From assembly GCA_023428265.1 (NCBI GenBank), contig JAEYYW010000079.1, positions 1-37,719 of the forward strand: a stretch of DNA of 37,719 nucleotides, written 5' to 3'. The DNA comes from Bacillota bacterium. Lineage in GTDB: Bacteria > Bacillota > Clostridia > Christensenellales > UMGS416. The translations under genes and the position numbers were made by a program. This document shows positions 1 through 7,218 of this stretch, in pieces; position 1 is the first letter of the stretch, and every line of letters starts with the position of its first letter. The notes beneath the pieces were generated by a model. It had not been told where the DNA came from. It saw only the letters and a program-made list of their open reading frames with translations, and ran no database searches.

Positions 1-2
1 TC

Positions 3-647
3 GGCGGGATGTGGATTACCAACACACTGTTTACGGCATTTTTATCTTCAGCCATTCTGATTGCTGCCGCGGTGTTGATCCGTCTGTTTTATCTCAAGAA
101 GTTCAAAGAACAGCCCCGGGGCCTGCAAAATGTTTTAGAGCTTATGGTTGACGGCATGGCAAATTTCACGAACCACCGCATCGGTGAAAAATCCGGCCGC
201 GCCATTGCCCCTTATATGTTCACGTTGGCGGCATTGATCGGATGCAACGGGTTTCTGGAGTTATTTTCGATGGGTGTGCTTCGCACCGCGCCGTCAGATC
301 TCAATGAAACCGTCGCGTTTGCGTTGATCTCATTTGTGCTGATCCGGATCGTTGCATACAGCCAGATCGGCTTTGTGGGCAGAATGAAGCATTATTTGTC
401 TCCGATCCCGCTGGTGGCTCCAATCAAGCTGTTTACCGATTTGGCGGTGCCGATCTCGCTGTCCTGCCGCATGTATGGCAACCTGCTGGGCGGCTGGGTT
501 GTCATGGAGCTGCTCTATAGCGTCGCGTTCCTCCGCTTTGGGATTCCCGTGATCGGGGCGGCATTTTTCTCCTTGTTCCACACCGGAATCCAAGCCTATA
601 TCTTTATCATGCTTTCATTGGCCTTTATGGAAGAGGCCATCGAATAA
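3..647 (+). CDS. atpB: ATP synthase Fo subunit a (partial at 5' end)
   Basis: Membrane subunit a of the F-type ATP synthase, which forms the two ion half-channels next to the c-ring. The frame is open to the left edge; the first in-frame ATG is at 9, but alignment with B. subtilis subunit a suggests that about 15 N-terminal residues lie outside the window. Counting from that ATG, the essential stator arginine is R154 in SLSCRMYGNLLGG, the counterpart of the RLxGNxxAG motif (E. coli R210). The family motif PSDLNET is at 95-101. Several hydrophobic helices follow, and the C-terminal helix contains the usual Q-A-Y-I-F segment. It is the first visible gene of the canonical operon; atpE starts 23 bases downstream. 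Identity is secure; the true start cannot be seen. Confidence 0.95.
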   Translation, partial: GGMWITNTLFTAFLSSAILIAAAVLIRLFYLKKFKEQPRGLQNVLELMVDGMANFTNHRIGEKSGRAIAPYMFTLAALIGCNGFLELFSMGVLRTAPSDLNETVAFALISFVLIRIVAYSQIGFVGRMKHYLSPIPLVAPIKLFTDLAVPISLSCRMYGNLLGGWVVMELLYSVAFLRFGIPVIGAAFFSLFHTGIQAYIFIMLSLAFMEEAIE

Positions 648-670
648 AGAAAAATCTGGAGGTATCTTCA

Positions 671-895
671 ATGGAACTCATTGCTATCGGCGCGGCATTG
701 GCAGTAATGACAGGCGCGGCATCGGCCATCGGTATGGGCATCGGTGCGTCCAAGGCATTTGAAGCGGTATCCCGCCAGCCAGAAGTCGCCGGCAGGGTCA
801 ACAGCATGTTGCTGCTCACGCTGGTGATCATTGAATCCACGGCCATCTATGGCTTTGTCGCCGCGTTGATGCTGATCGGCAAGATCGGTGGCTGA
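671..895 (+). CDS. atpE: ATP synthase Fo subunit c
   Basis: 74-residue proteolipid that builds the rotating c-ring. Two transmembrane helices are joined by the polar loop R35-Q36-P37-E38 that contacts F1. Helix 1 carries the glycine motif G21-M-G-I-G25. Helix 2 carries the ion-carrying carboxylate E55 in I-I-E-S-T-A-I-Y. Residues E55, S56, T57 and Y60 match the E65/S66/T67/Y70 set of Na+-binding c subunits such as Ilyobacter tartaricus. The helix-1 glutamine that completes that site (Q32 there) aligns with M22 here, so ion specificity is ambiguous. A ribosome binding site (TGGAGG) lies about 10 bases upstream of the ATG. Length is normal for the family. Confidence 0.97.
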   Translation: MELIAIGAALAVMTGAASAIGMGIGASKAFEAVSRQPEVAGRVNSMLLLTLVIIESTAIYGFVAALMLIGKIGG

Positions 896-939
896 CAGCC
901 AAGGAATGAAGCGGGCAGAAAGCCCCAGGGGTTGAGATC

Positions 940-1443
940 ATGGCAGAAACCTTTAAAAACCTAGGGTTGAATCCCCCTACCGTCGTTGCCTACCTGGTTA
1001 ACGTTGCGGTACTCTTTGTCGTGCTTTGGCGTCTGCTTTATAAGCCCGTCCGCAAATTCCTGGATGAGCGTGAGTCGCGCTATGCCAGCAGGGCTGAGGA
1101 AATTGAGCGCCGAGACCACGACACGCAAGAGGAAAAGGCAAAGTACGATCAACTGATGGCGAATGTGCAGGAAGATTCCGATGCTTTGCTTCGTGAGAGC
1201 CGCGTAAATGCCAACCGCCGGGCGGAAGACATCATTGCCCGCGCCGAGGAGCAAGCCGAAGAGCTGCTCCGCCACGCCCGCAAGGAAATTGCCGAAGAGA
1301 AGCGCCTGGCAAGGCTGGAGATGCGCGAGGAAATCGTGGAACTTGCCGTGGATATGGCTGCCCGGATTCTGGAGCGCGAAGTATCCGCCGATGACCACAA
1401 ACGGATTGTGGATCGATTCCTGGACAGCGAGAAGGTAGGGTAG
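940..1443 (+). CDS. atpF: ATP synthase Fo subunit b
   Basis: 167-residue peripheral-stalk subunit. One N-terminal membrane helix (about residues 13-35, VVAYLVNVAVLFVVLWRLLY) is followed by a long, highly charged helix rich in E, R, K and A. This is the right-handed coiled coil that reaches along F1 and binds delta at its C-terminus. Length is typical of a single-gene homodimeric b subunit. It lies between atpE and atpH; its TAG stop is separated from the atpH ATG by only two bases, so no extra coding capacity is hidden between b and delta. Confidence 0.96.
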   Translation: MAETFKNLGLNPPTVVAYLVNVAVLFVVLWRLLYKPVRKFLDERESRYASRAEEIERRDHDTQEEKAKYDQLMANVQEDSDALLRESRVNANRRAEDIIARAEEQAEELLRHARKEIAEEKRLARLEMREEIVELAVDMAARILEREVSADDHKRIVDRFLDSEKVG

Positions 1444-1445
1444 CC

Positions 1446-1667
1446 ATGGAAGGAAAGTTGTATACCGCTTTCCCCATGGATGCCGACACAGTGAAGAGCA
1501 TCGAAGCAAAGTTTGCCGAGCGGATGGAAGCACCGGTTACGTTGAAGCCGGAAGTGGACAAGTCGCTTCTTGCCGGGTTCATTGTGCAGATCGGCTTTTT
1601 ACGGTTTGACTACAGCGCACGGGCAAGGCTCAAAGAAATGATGAGGCACATGCAAAGTGAACAATGA
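1446..1667 (+). CDS. atpH: ATP synthase F1 delta subunit, C-terminal domain only
   Basis: 73 residues, against about 175-180 for ordinary delta/OSCP. The whole protein aligns with the C-terminal domain of delta: D-A-D-T-V-K-S-I-E-A-K-F-A-E-R, then V-T-L-K-P-E-V-D-K-S-L-L-A-G-F (compare E. coli V-K-L-N-C-K-I-D-K-S-V-M-A-G-V), then S-A-R-A-R-L near the end. The six-helix N-terminal domain that caps the alpha-subunit N-termini is absent. The atpF stop is two bases upstream, so it cannot be encoded there, and no frameshifted remnant is visible. The position between b and alpha is canonical, and an SD-like AGAAGG lies inside the end of atpF. It probably still binds the b C-terminus. The family call is firm; how it works as a stalk connector is unknown. 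Confidence 0.88.
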   Translation: MEGKLYTAFPMDADTVKSIEAKFAERMEAPVTLKPEVDKSLLAGFIVQIGFLRFDYSARARLKEMMRHMQSEQ

Positions 1668-1683
1668 GCCTCAAGGAGTTACC

Positions 1684-3210
1684 ATGGAAAACTATGTGGA
1701 ATCCATTCAGGATCTGAAAAAAGCCGTAGAAACCTTTGAGAGTCATCCGGAGCTTCGCCGTGTGGGAACAGTGCTGGAGTCCGGCGACGGCATCGTGCGC
1801 ATCAACGGCCTGCTGGACTGCAAATACGGCGAGTTGCTGGAATTTGAAAATGAAGTCTTCGGCATTGCTTTTAACATGGAGCAGGACACCGTGGGCGCGG
1901 TGCTGCTGAACAATATCACAAGGGTGCGCGAAGGCAGCCGGGCGTTGGGCACCGAAAAGGTCGTGGAAGTGCCGGTGGGAGACGCTTTGCTGGGCCGTGT
2001 GGTCAATGCCCTTGGCCAGCCCATTGACAACAAAGGGCGGATCAACACCAACTCCTATCGAAAAATTGAGGCGGAAGCGCCGGGCATCATGAGCCGCGAG
2101 AGCGTGAACCAACCGCTGCAGACCGGCTTGATGGCAATCGATACGATGATCCCCATTGGCCGCGGCCAGCGCGAGCTGATCATCGGTGACCGGCAGACCG
2201 GCAAAACAGCCATCGCCATTGATACCATCCTCAACCAAAAGGGCCAGAACTGCATCTGCATCTATGTGGCCATTGGCCAGAAGGCTTCCACAATCGCCAG
2301 GATCGTCAAAACGCTGGAGGATCACGGCGCGATGGAGTATTCCATTGTCGTAGCCGCCACCGCCAGCGATTCAGCCCCGATGCAATATATCACGCCCTAT
2401 GCAGGCTGCGCGATGGGCGAGGAGTTCATGTATCACGGGCGCGATGTGCTGATTGTCTATGACGATCTTTCCAAACACGCTGTGGCCTACCGCGCCATGT
2501 CGTTGCTGCTGCGCAGGCCATCCGGTAGAGAAGCCTATCCTGGCGATGTGTTCTATCTGCACTCCAGGCTTTTGGAGCGTGCGGCAAAGCTTTCAACAGA
2601 AAAGGGCGGCGGCTCCATGACGGCGCTGCCCATCGTGGAAACGATGGCCGGCGACATCTCCGGTTACATTGCCACCAACGTCATATCCATCACCGACGGC
2701 CAGATCTTCCTGGAAAGCGAGCTGTTCTATTCCGGTGTGCGGCCGGCGGTCAATGTCGGTTTCTCCGTGTCGCGCGTGGGCAGCGCCGCGCAGACCAAAG
2801 CGATGAAGAAGGTCTCCGGCCAGTTGAGGCTTGATCTTGCGCAATATCGTGAAATGGCCGTGTTTGCCCAGTTCAGCTCAGAGCTGGACAAATCCACGCA
2901 AAACCTCCTGGCGCAGGGTGAGCGGCTTACCGAAGTGTTGAAGCAGCCGCAATACTCGCCGATGCCGGTGGAGCAGCAGGTCGTGATGCTGTATGTGGCG
3001 TCCAACCGCATGCTGATGGATATTCCGGTGAAGCGCGTCGGAGAGTTCAAGACCGGCTTTCTCCGATACATGCAGGAGACCTATTCCGACGTTTTCCGCC
3101 GCATCGCAACAGAGAAGATTCTGGATGATGAAATGATCCATACGATCACCGCGGCGGTCGAGGAATACAAAAAGACATTCACTGCTGAGCCCAGCGGAAA
3201 TAAGGCCTGA
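1684..3210 (+). CDS. atpA: ATP synthase F1 subunit alpha
   Basis: Non-catalytic nucleotide-binding subunit, 508 residues from ATG 1684. That start has a proper AAGGAG seven bases upstream. An in-frame GTG at 1657 lies inside atpH without a ribosome binding site and is not preferred. Walker A is G168-D-R-Q-T-G-K-T175. The arginine finger lies in the conserved S-V-S-R-V-G-S-A-A-Q segment. The VGTVLESGDGIVRI strand that opens the N-terminal beta-barrel begins near residue 27. The preceding N-terminal helix (YVESIQDLKKAVETFE) does not show the usual I-S-x-x-I-x-x-Q-I pattern that docks to the delta N-terminal domain, which is notable because that domain is missing here. Otherwise full length and ordinary. 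Confidence 0.97.
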   Translation: MENYVESIQDLKKAVETFESHPELRRVGTVLESGDGIVRINGLLDCKYGELLEFENEVFGIAFNMEQDTVGAVLLNNITRVREGSRALGTEKVVEVPVGDALLGRVVNALGQPIDNKGRINTNSYRKIEAEAPGIMSRESVNQPLQTGLMAIDTMIPIGRGQRELIIGDRQTGKTAIAIDTILNQKGQNCICIYVAIGQKASTIARIVKTLEDHGAMEYSIVVAATASDSAPMQYITPYAGCAMGEEFMYHGRDVLIVYDDLSKHAVAYRAMSLLLRRPSGREAYPGDVFYLHSRLLERAAKLSTEKGGGSMTALPIVETMAGDISGYIATNVISITDGQIFLESELFYSGVRPAVNVGFSVSRVGSAAQTKAMKKVSGQLRLDLAQYREMAVFAQFSSELDKSTQNLLAQGERLTEVLKQPQYSPMPVEQQVVMLYVASNRMLMDIPVKRVGEFKTGFLRYMQETYSDVFRRIATEKILDDEMIHTITAAVEEYKKTFTAEPSGNKA

Positions 3211-3212
3211 CC

Positions 3213-4100
3213 ATGCAGAGCATCAGCGATATCAAGCGGCGCATCCGCAGCATACAGCAAACCAGGCAGATCACCAAAGCGATGTATCTGATCTCCACGG
3301 TGAAGCTCCGCAAGGCGCTGAACCGTTATGAGAAAAACTCCAAATACATTGATAAGATCCGCGCCACGATGAAGGACATCCTCATCCATGCCGGTGAGAT
3401 CCATCACCCGTTTCTGGAGCAGCGCTCCGGCCATCGCACGGCGTATCTCGTGATCGCAGGCGACAAGGGGCTTGCAGGTGCCTACAACCACAATGTGCTG
3501 AGCGAAGCGCTCCGGCAAATCAATCAAACACAGGAAACCTATGTATTTACCATAGGCCATGTGGCCACACAGTTCCTCAACCACAAAGGCCATGATGTTG
3601 ATATCGAGTTCCTGCACACGGCGCAGGACCCCCAGATGTACAACGCCAGGGCGATCGCCGATACACTGGCAGATATGTATGAGCAGGATCTGGTGGATCG
3701 GATCGCGGTGGTCTATACGCACATGTATTCCACGTTCAGCCAGCACCCTCGCACGCTCACGCTGCTCCCGATGGATCTTGAGAGCCTCAATGATGTGGAA
3801 GCAGAGTTTGAATACAGGGGCACCGTGATCTATGAGCCGTCTCCTGAGGATGTTTATCGCAATCTGGTGGGGCAATATCTGGTCGGGATGCTTTATGCCG
3901 TGCTGGTGCAGGCTTATGCCAGTGAGCAAAGCGCCCGCATGAGAGCGATGGACTCAGCCACAGAAAACGCCGAAAAGATGATGGATGATTTGAACCAGGA
4001 ATTCAGGCGGGCGAGGCAGGCAGCCATCACCAACGAAATCATAGAGATCGTCAGCGGCACAAACACAGTGCGCAACGCGCAAAAAAGCAGCGGAGCCTGA
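3213..4100 (+). CDS. atpG: ATP synthase F1 subunit gamma
   Basis: Central rotor shaft, 295 residues, two bases after the atpA stop, with ATAAGG as SD inside the end of atpA. The N-terminal helix shows the family pattern D-I-K-R-R-I-R-S-I-Q-Q-T-R-Q-I-T-K-A-M. The C-terminal helix shows R-M-R-A-M-D-S-A-T-E-N-A, followed by N-x-x-F-R-R-A-R-Q-A-A-I-T-N-E-I-I-E-I. These form the antiparallel coiled coil that rotates in the alpha3beta3 core. Length and order are normal. Confidence 0.97.
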   Translation: MQSISDIKRRIRSIQQTRQITKAMYLISTVKLRKALNRYEKNSKYIDKIRATMKDILIHAGEIHHPFLEQRSGHRTAYLVIAGDKGLAGAYNHNVLSEALRQINQTQETYVFTIGHVATQFLNHKGHDVDIEFLHTAQDPQMYNARAIADTLADMYEQDLVDRIAVVYTHMYSTFSQHPRTLTLLPMDLESLNDVEAEFEYRGTVIYEPSPEDVYRNLVGQYLVGMLYAVLVQAYASEQSARMRAMDSATENAEKMMDDLNQEFRRARQAAITNEIIEIVSGTNTVRNAQKSSGA

Positions 4101-4117
4101 ACGCAAGGAGAAAGAAC

Positions 4118-5545
4118 ATGGAAGCAGTGAAATCAACGGAATCCTTTTCGTTGGATATGGCAAACGAGGGCGAGCTGCGCCAGGTCATTGGGCCTGTTGT
4201 AGACGTATATTTTCCCGTCAATGTGCCGGATATCTATAACCGCGTCATTGTGAAAAACGGCGATCACGAGATCAATGCCGAGGTTGCCCAGCATCTGGGC
4301 GGGCATGTGGTGCGCTGCATCGCGCTGGAAGCAACGGAAGGTTTGTCCAGGGGCCTCAAGGTGTATGACACCGGCGGCGCCATCCAGGTGCCGGTCGGCC
4401 GTGAGATCCTGGGGCGGGCGATGGACGTGGTTGGCCGGCCCATTGACAACAAGGGCCCGATTGTGGCCAAAGAATACATGCCGATCCACCGGGACGCGCC
4501 CAGTTTTATTGACCAGAAGCCCACCACGGAGATTTTCGAGACGGGCATCAAAGTCATCGATCTGCTGGAGCCCTATGCTAAGGGCGGCAAGATTGGTCTG
4601 TTTGGCGGCGCCGGCGTCGGCAAAACGGTGCTCATCATGGAGCTCATCCACAACATCGCCACCGAGCACGGCGGCCTGTCGGTGTTCACCGGCGTGGGTG
4701 AGCGCAGCCGTGAAGGCAATGACATGATTGTGGACATGGCCAAGTCCGGCGTTCTGGACAAGACCGCGCTGGCCTTCGGCCAGATGAACGAGCCGCCGGG
4801 ATCCCGCATGCGGGTGGCGCTGACCGGCCTGACACTCGCCGAGCATTTCCGCGACACCGAGCAGCAGGACGTGCTGCTGTTCATTGACAACATCTTCCGT
4901 TTCATCCAGGCGGGCAGCGAAGTATCGGCTTTGTTGGGCCGCTCGCCATCCGCTGTGGGATACCAGCCCACGCTGGCCACCGAGGTCGGCGCGCTTCAGG
5001 AGCGCATCACCTCCACAAAATATGGCTCCATCACGTCGGTGCAGGCCATCTATGTGCCTGCGGACGACCTGACAGACCCGGCTCCCGCAACAACATTCCA
5101 GCATCTGGACGCAACAACGGTGCTGTCGCGCTCCATTGTGGAAATGGGTATTTATCCGGCGGTGAACCCGCTGGATTCCACCTCCAGGATCCTGGAACCC
5201 TCCATCGTGGGGGAGGAGCACTATACTGTCGCCCGCCGTGTGCAGGAGATCCTGCAGCGTTACCGCGAGCTACAGGACATCATCGCGATTCTTGGCATGG
5301 ATGAGCTGACCGAAGAGGATCGCCTCACGGTCTATCGCGCCCGCAAATTGCAGCGCTTCCTGTCACAGCCGATGTTTGTGGCCGAAGTGTTCACCAACAT
5401 CCCCGGCAGGTATGTGCCGCTCAAAAAGACCATTGAGGGCTTCAAAGCCATCTGCAACGGCGAGGTGGACAATCTGCCGGAAAGCGCGTTCCTGATGGTG
5501 GGCACGCTGGAAGAAGCCATGGAGAAAGCCGAAGGGATGAAGTGA
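4118..5545 (+). CDS. atpD: ATP synthase F1 subunit beta
   Basis: Catalytic subunit, 475 residues. Walker A is G163-G-A-G-V-G-K-T170; the catalytic glutamate lies in G-V-G-E-R-S-R-E-G-N-D. The lever motif DELSEED reads D-E-L-T-E-E-D. The start at 4118 has a strong AAGGAG about nine bases upstream. It adds roughly 14 residues (MEAVKSTESFSLDM) before the usual N-terminus at MANEGELRQVIGPVVDV (ATG 4160), which has no SD of its own, so the extension is likely real. DNIFRFIQAGSEVSALLGR has Ile where Thr is usual. Sits between gamma and epsilon as expected. Confidence 0.97.
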   Translation: MEAVKSTESFSLDMANEGELRQVIGPVVDVYFPVNVPDIYNRVIVKNGDHEINAEVAQHLGGHVVRCIALEATEGLSRGLKVYDTGGAIQVPVGREILGRAMDVVGRPIDNKGPIVAKEYMPIHRDAPSFIDQKPTTEIFETGIKVIDLLEPYAKGGKIGLFGGAGVGKTVLIMELIHNIATEHGGLSVFTGVGERSREGNDMIVDMAKSGVLDKTALAFGQMNEPPGSRMRVALTGLTLAEHFRDTEQQDVLLFIDNIFRFIQAGSEVSALLGRSPSAVGYQPTLATEVGALQERITSTKYGSITSVQAIYVPADDLTDPAPATTFQHLDATTVLSRSIVEMGIYPAVNPLDSTSRILEPSIVGEEHYTVARRVQEILQRYRELQDIIAILGMDELTEEDRLTVYRARKLQRFLSQPMFVAEVFTNIPGRYVPLKKTIEGFKAICNGEVDNLPESAFLMVGTLEEAMEKAEGMK

Positions 5546-5546
5546 C

Positions 5547-5957
5547 ATGGCACAGTTCCGCCTGGAAATCATCACACCTGAGAAGCGCTTTTTTGATGGC
5601 GATTGCGAGTCGCTGATTTTCAGCACCCCGGTCGGCAAGTTGGGCGTAATGGCTCATCACACGCCGATGGTCGCCTCAGTGGCAAACGGCAAGATTGAGT
5701 TTAAGAGCAACGATGAATGGAAAACCTGTTTTTGTACGGAAGGGTTTGCAGAGATCCGGCCAGACGAAACCATCATCAACGCGCAGATTGTGGAGTGGCC
5801 GGAAGAGATGGATGCCCGCCTGGCCGAAGAAGCCCAAAACAAGGCCGATGAGCACTTGCGGCAGGAGCAGAGCCTGAGAGAGTATCAGGAATCCCGCGCA
5901 AGCCTTGCCAGAGCGATGGTCAAGCTCAGGGTCAAGCACAGCATCAACCACAGTTGA
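5547..5957 (+). CDS. atpC: ATP synthase F1 subunit epsilon
   Basis: 136 residues. The N-terminal ten-stranded beta-sandwich shows F-R-L-E-I-I-T-P-E-K, G-K-L-G-V-M-A-H-H-T-P and E-G-F-A-E-I-R-P-D-E. The C-terminal region from about residue 85 is a charged helical hairpin (EEMDARLAEEAQNK, then LREYQESRASLARAMVKLRV), which in bacterial epsilon can extend into F1 to inhibit ATP hydrolysis. The ATG follows the atpD stop by one base. It is the last gene of the operon and is followed by a GC hairpin. Confidence 0.96.
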   Translation: MAQFRLEIITPEKRFFDGDCESLIFSTPVGKLGVMAHHTPMVASVANGKIEFKSNDEWKTCFCTEGFAEIRPDETIINAQIVEWPEEMDARLAEEAQNKADEHLRQEQSLREYQESRASLARAMVKLRVKHSINHS

Positions 5958-5969
5958 TCCGCAATCACG

Positions 5970-5990
5970 GGCGCGCAGGGCGCGCCTTTG
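5970..5990 (+). terminator. Probable terminator of the atp operon
   Basis: Perfect 7-bp inverted repeat GGCGCGC (5970-5976) / GCGCGCC (5980-5986) with a 3-base loop, followed by TTTGT. It starts 12 bases after the atpC stop. The T-run is short, so some readthrough into the Nudix gene is possible. Confidence 0.6.
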
Positions 5991-6018
5991 TCATATCATG
6001 CCAAATAGGGAGGAAACA

Positions 6019-6411
6019 ATGCAAACAGTCACAGCAGCCATCATCCGCAAGAACGGCCTCTTTTTGATGGCAAAGCGCAAGCAGGATGATACCATGGGCG
6101 GATATTGGGAATTCCCAGGCGGCGGGGTAGAGGGGGGAGAAACACCGGACCAATGCATCGTCAGGGAGTTGAAAGAGGAGCTTGGCGTAACCGCGCGGCC
6201 TCTGGAGCTTTTTGACGCTTCAATTTGCGGCGATGGGAAGCTGGTTGTTCTGTTCTATTTCTGTGAAATTGACGGGGACCCTTTCCCTCTGGCCTGCGAT
6301 GAGCTTCGCTGGGTGAAAGGGAAGGATTTGAGAAGCCTCAAGCTATTGCCCGGCGACGAGGTGATCGCAGACAGGCTTGCCTCGATCGGGCAGGAACCAA
6401 CTGCCCGCTGA
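6019..6411 (+). CDS. MutT-type Nudix hydrolase
   Basis: 130 residues from ATG 6019, which has GGGAGG about eight bases upstream; longer in-frame extensions would run back into atpC. It contains an exact Nudix box GX5EX7REUXEEXGU: G-G-V-E-G-G-E, T-P-D-Q-C-I-V, R-E-L-K-E-E-L-G-V. Just before it comes the MutT-like W-E-F-P-G-G. Such proteins hydrolyse (deoxy)nucleoside triphosphates, often oxidised or methylated ones such as 8-oxo-dGTP or 5-methyl-dCTP; the substrate cannot be read from sequence. It lies between the atp terminator and the CobS-like gene with no clear promoter of its own. Confidence 0.9.
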   Translation: MQTVTAAIIRKNGLFLMAKRKQDDTMGGYWEFPGGGVEGGETPDQCIVRELKEELGVTARPLELFDASICGDGKLVVLFYFCEIDGDPFPLACDELRWVKGKDLRSLKLLPGDEVIADRLASIGQEPTAR

Positions 6412-6441
6412 AAACGTCATAGGGGCATTGGAGGGGTGCTG

Positions 6442-7161
6442 ATGAAAGCTCTTGCCGCGATTTGGGGAGTGATCCGGTCACTGTTTCAGATTCAAACAGG
6501 GATCGGGCGCCATCATGATCAACCGCATGGCGAGTGGTCTGCGTATGCAATCGTGTTTCTCCCGGTTGCAGGCTTTGCGGTCGGATTCGCCTCAATGCTG
6601 GCGGCTGCATTGTTTCAGACCCTCAACGTGGCCTATCTGCCGGCGTTGGCCGGGGTCGCGGTTCTGGCTGCATTGGGAGGGGCGAGGCAGGCAGATGCCA
6701 TTGTCTCAATCAGGCGAGGCAAGCAAGCGCAGCCCGGGGGCGCCATGATGATTGTGGCATTGACCACGCTGTTCCTCGTGTTTGGACTGAATGGGCTTCA
6801 GAACCCCCGAGGATCATACTTCATTGGCATCGCGCTGCTTTATATGCCCTCAATCGGGTCATTGGCGATGATAGCGGCAGCCAGCATTCTGCCGGAATCA
6901 CCCGATCATGAGAGGCTGTCTTCTTCCAAAGGCGTGCATTTGCTATTGGCTTCGGCATTGTCTCTCGTGTTGCTGCTGCCGGCTTTCGGTGTGGCGGCGC
7001 TTGCCTATATGGGTGTGGGCGTGCTGGCCGGATCGCTGACAGCCTTGATCAGCGGCAGAAAGGAATTCCGGGCAGAGCTGCTCTATGCCGCGGCGGCGTT
7101 CGCGCAGCTTGCGTTTCTGTTGTTGCTGCTGCTGGGCAACCCACCGGTGGTGTATTACTGA
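6442..7161 (+). CDS. CobS-like polytopic membrane protein lacking the CobS acidic motifs
   Basis: 239 residues from ATG 6442, preceded by GGAGGGG. It is mostly hydrophobic, with about six membrane segments. Layout and several stretches resemble adenosylcobinamide-GDP ribazoletransferase (CobS): F-L-P-V-A-G-F-A-V-G near 39-48; a G-G followed by a polar loop at 79-95; and a C-terminal G-V-A-A-L ... L-A-F-L-L-L-L-L block where E. coli CobS has G-V-A-A-M ... L-V-F-L-L-A-L-L. The CobS signature H-L-D-G-L-A-D-T-x-D-G is replaced by A-R-Q-A-D-A-I-V-S, and G-G-x-T-G-D-x-L-G-A by S-G-R-K-E-F-R-A-E-L. If the homology holds, this is a non-catalytic or repurposed relative. No other cobalamin gene is nearby. 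The family call is an inference from memory; membrane protein is certain. Confidence 0.45.
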   Translation: MKALAAIWGVIRSLFQIQTGIGRHHDQPHGEWSAYAIVFLPVAGFAVGFASMLAAALFQTLNVAYLPALAGVAVLAALGGARQADAIVSIRRGKQAQPGGAMMIVALTTLFLVFGLNGLQNPRGSYFIGIALLYMPSIGSLAMIAAASILPESPDHERLSSSKGVHLLLASALSLVLLLPAFGVAALAYMGVGVLAGSLTALISGRKEFRAELLYAAAAFAQLAFLLLLLLGNPPVVYY

Positions 7162-7171
7162 CAGGAACATG

Positions 7172-7211
7172 ATAAAACACCCCGCTGCCATCTGGCAGCG
7201 GGGTGTTGCTT
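7172..7211. terminator. Bidirectional intrinsic terminator
   Basis: Perfect 15-bp stem AACACCCCGCTGCCA (7176-7190) / TGGCAGCGGGGTGTT (7193-7207) with a minimal loop. It lies between the convergent CobS-like gene (+) and the first secreted paralogue (-). The minus-strand side is followed by TTTTATC; the plus-strand side has only TTGCTTT. It serves both transcripts, better on the minus strand. Confidence 0.85.
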
Positions 7212-7218
7212 TGCCTGC

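Noticed and set aside
1446..1667. Frameshift or pseudogene explanation for short atpH
   Set aside because: There are no bases between atpF and atpH in which the missing N-terminal domain could lie, and the remaining domain is intact and properly translated.
4133..5221. 362-codon open frame on the minus strand across atpD
   Set aside because: Antisense shadow of the beta subunit; no SD, no recognisable domain, His-rich composition typical of reversed coding sequence. The same holds for long minus-strand frames across glyA (28496-29572) and xylB (30177-31289).
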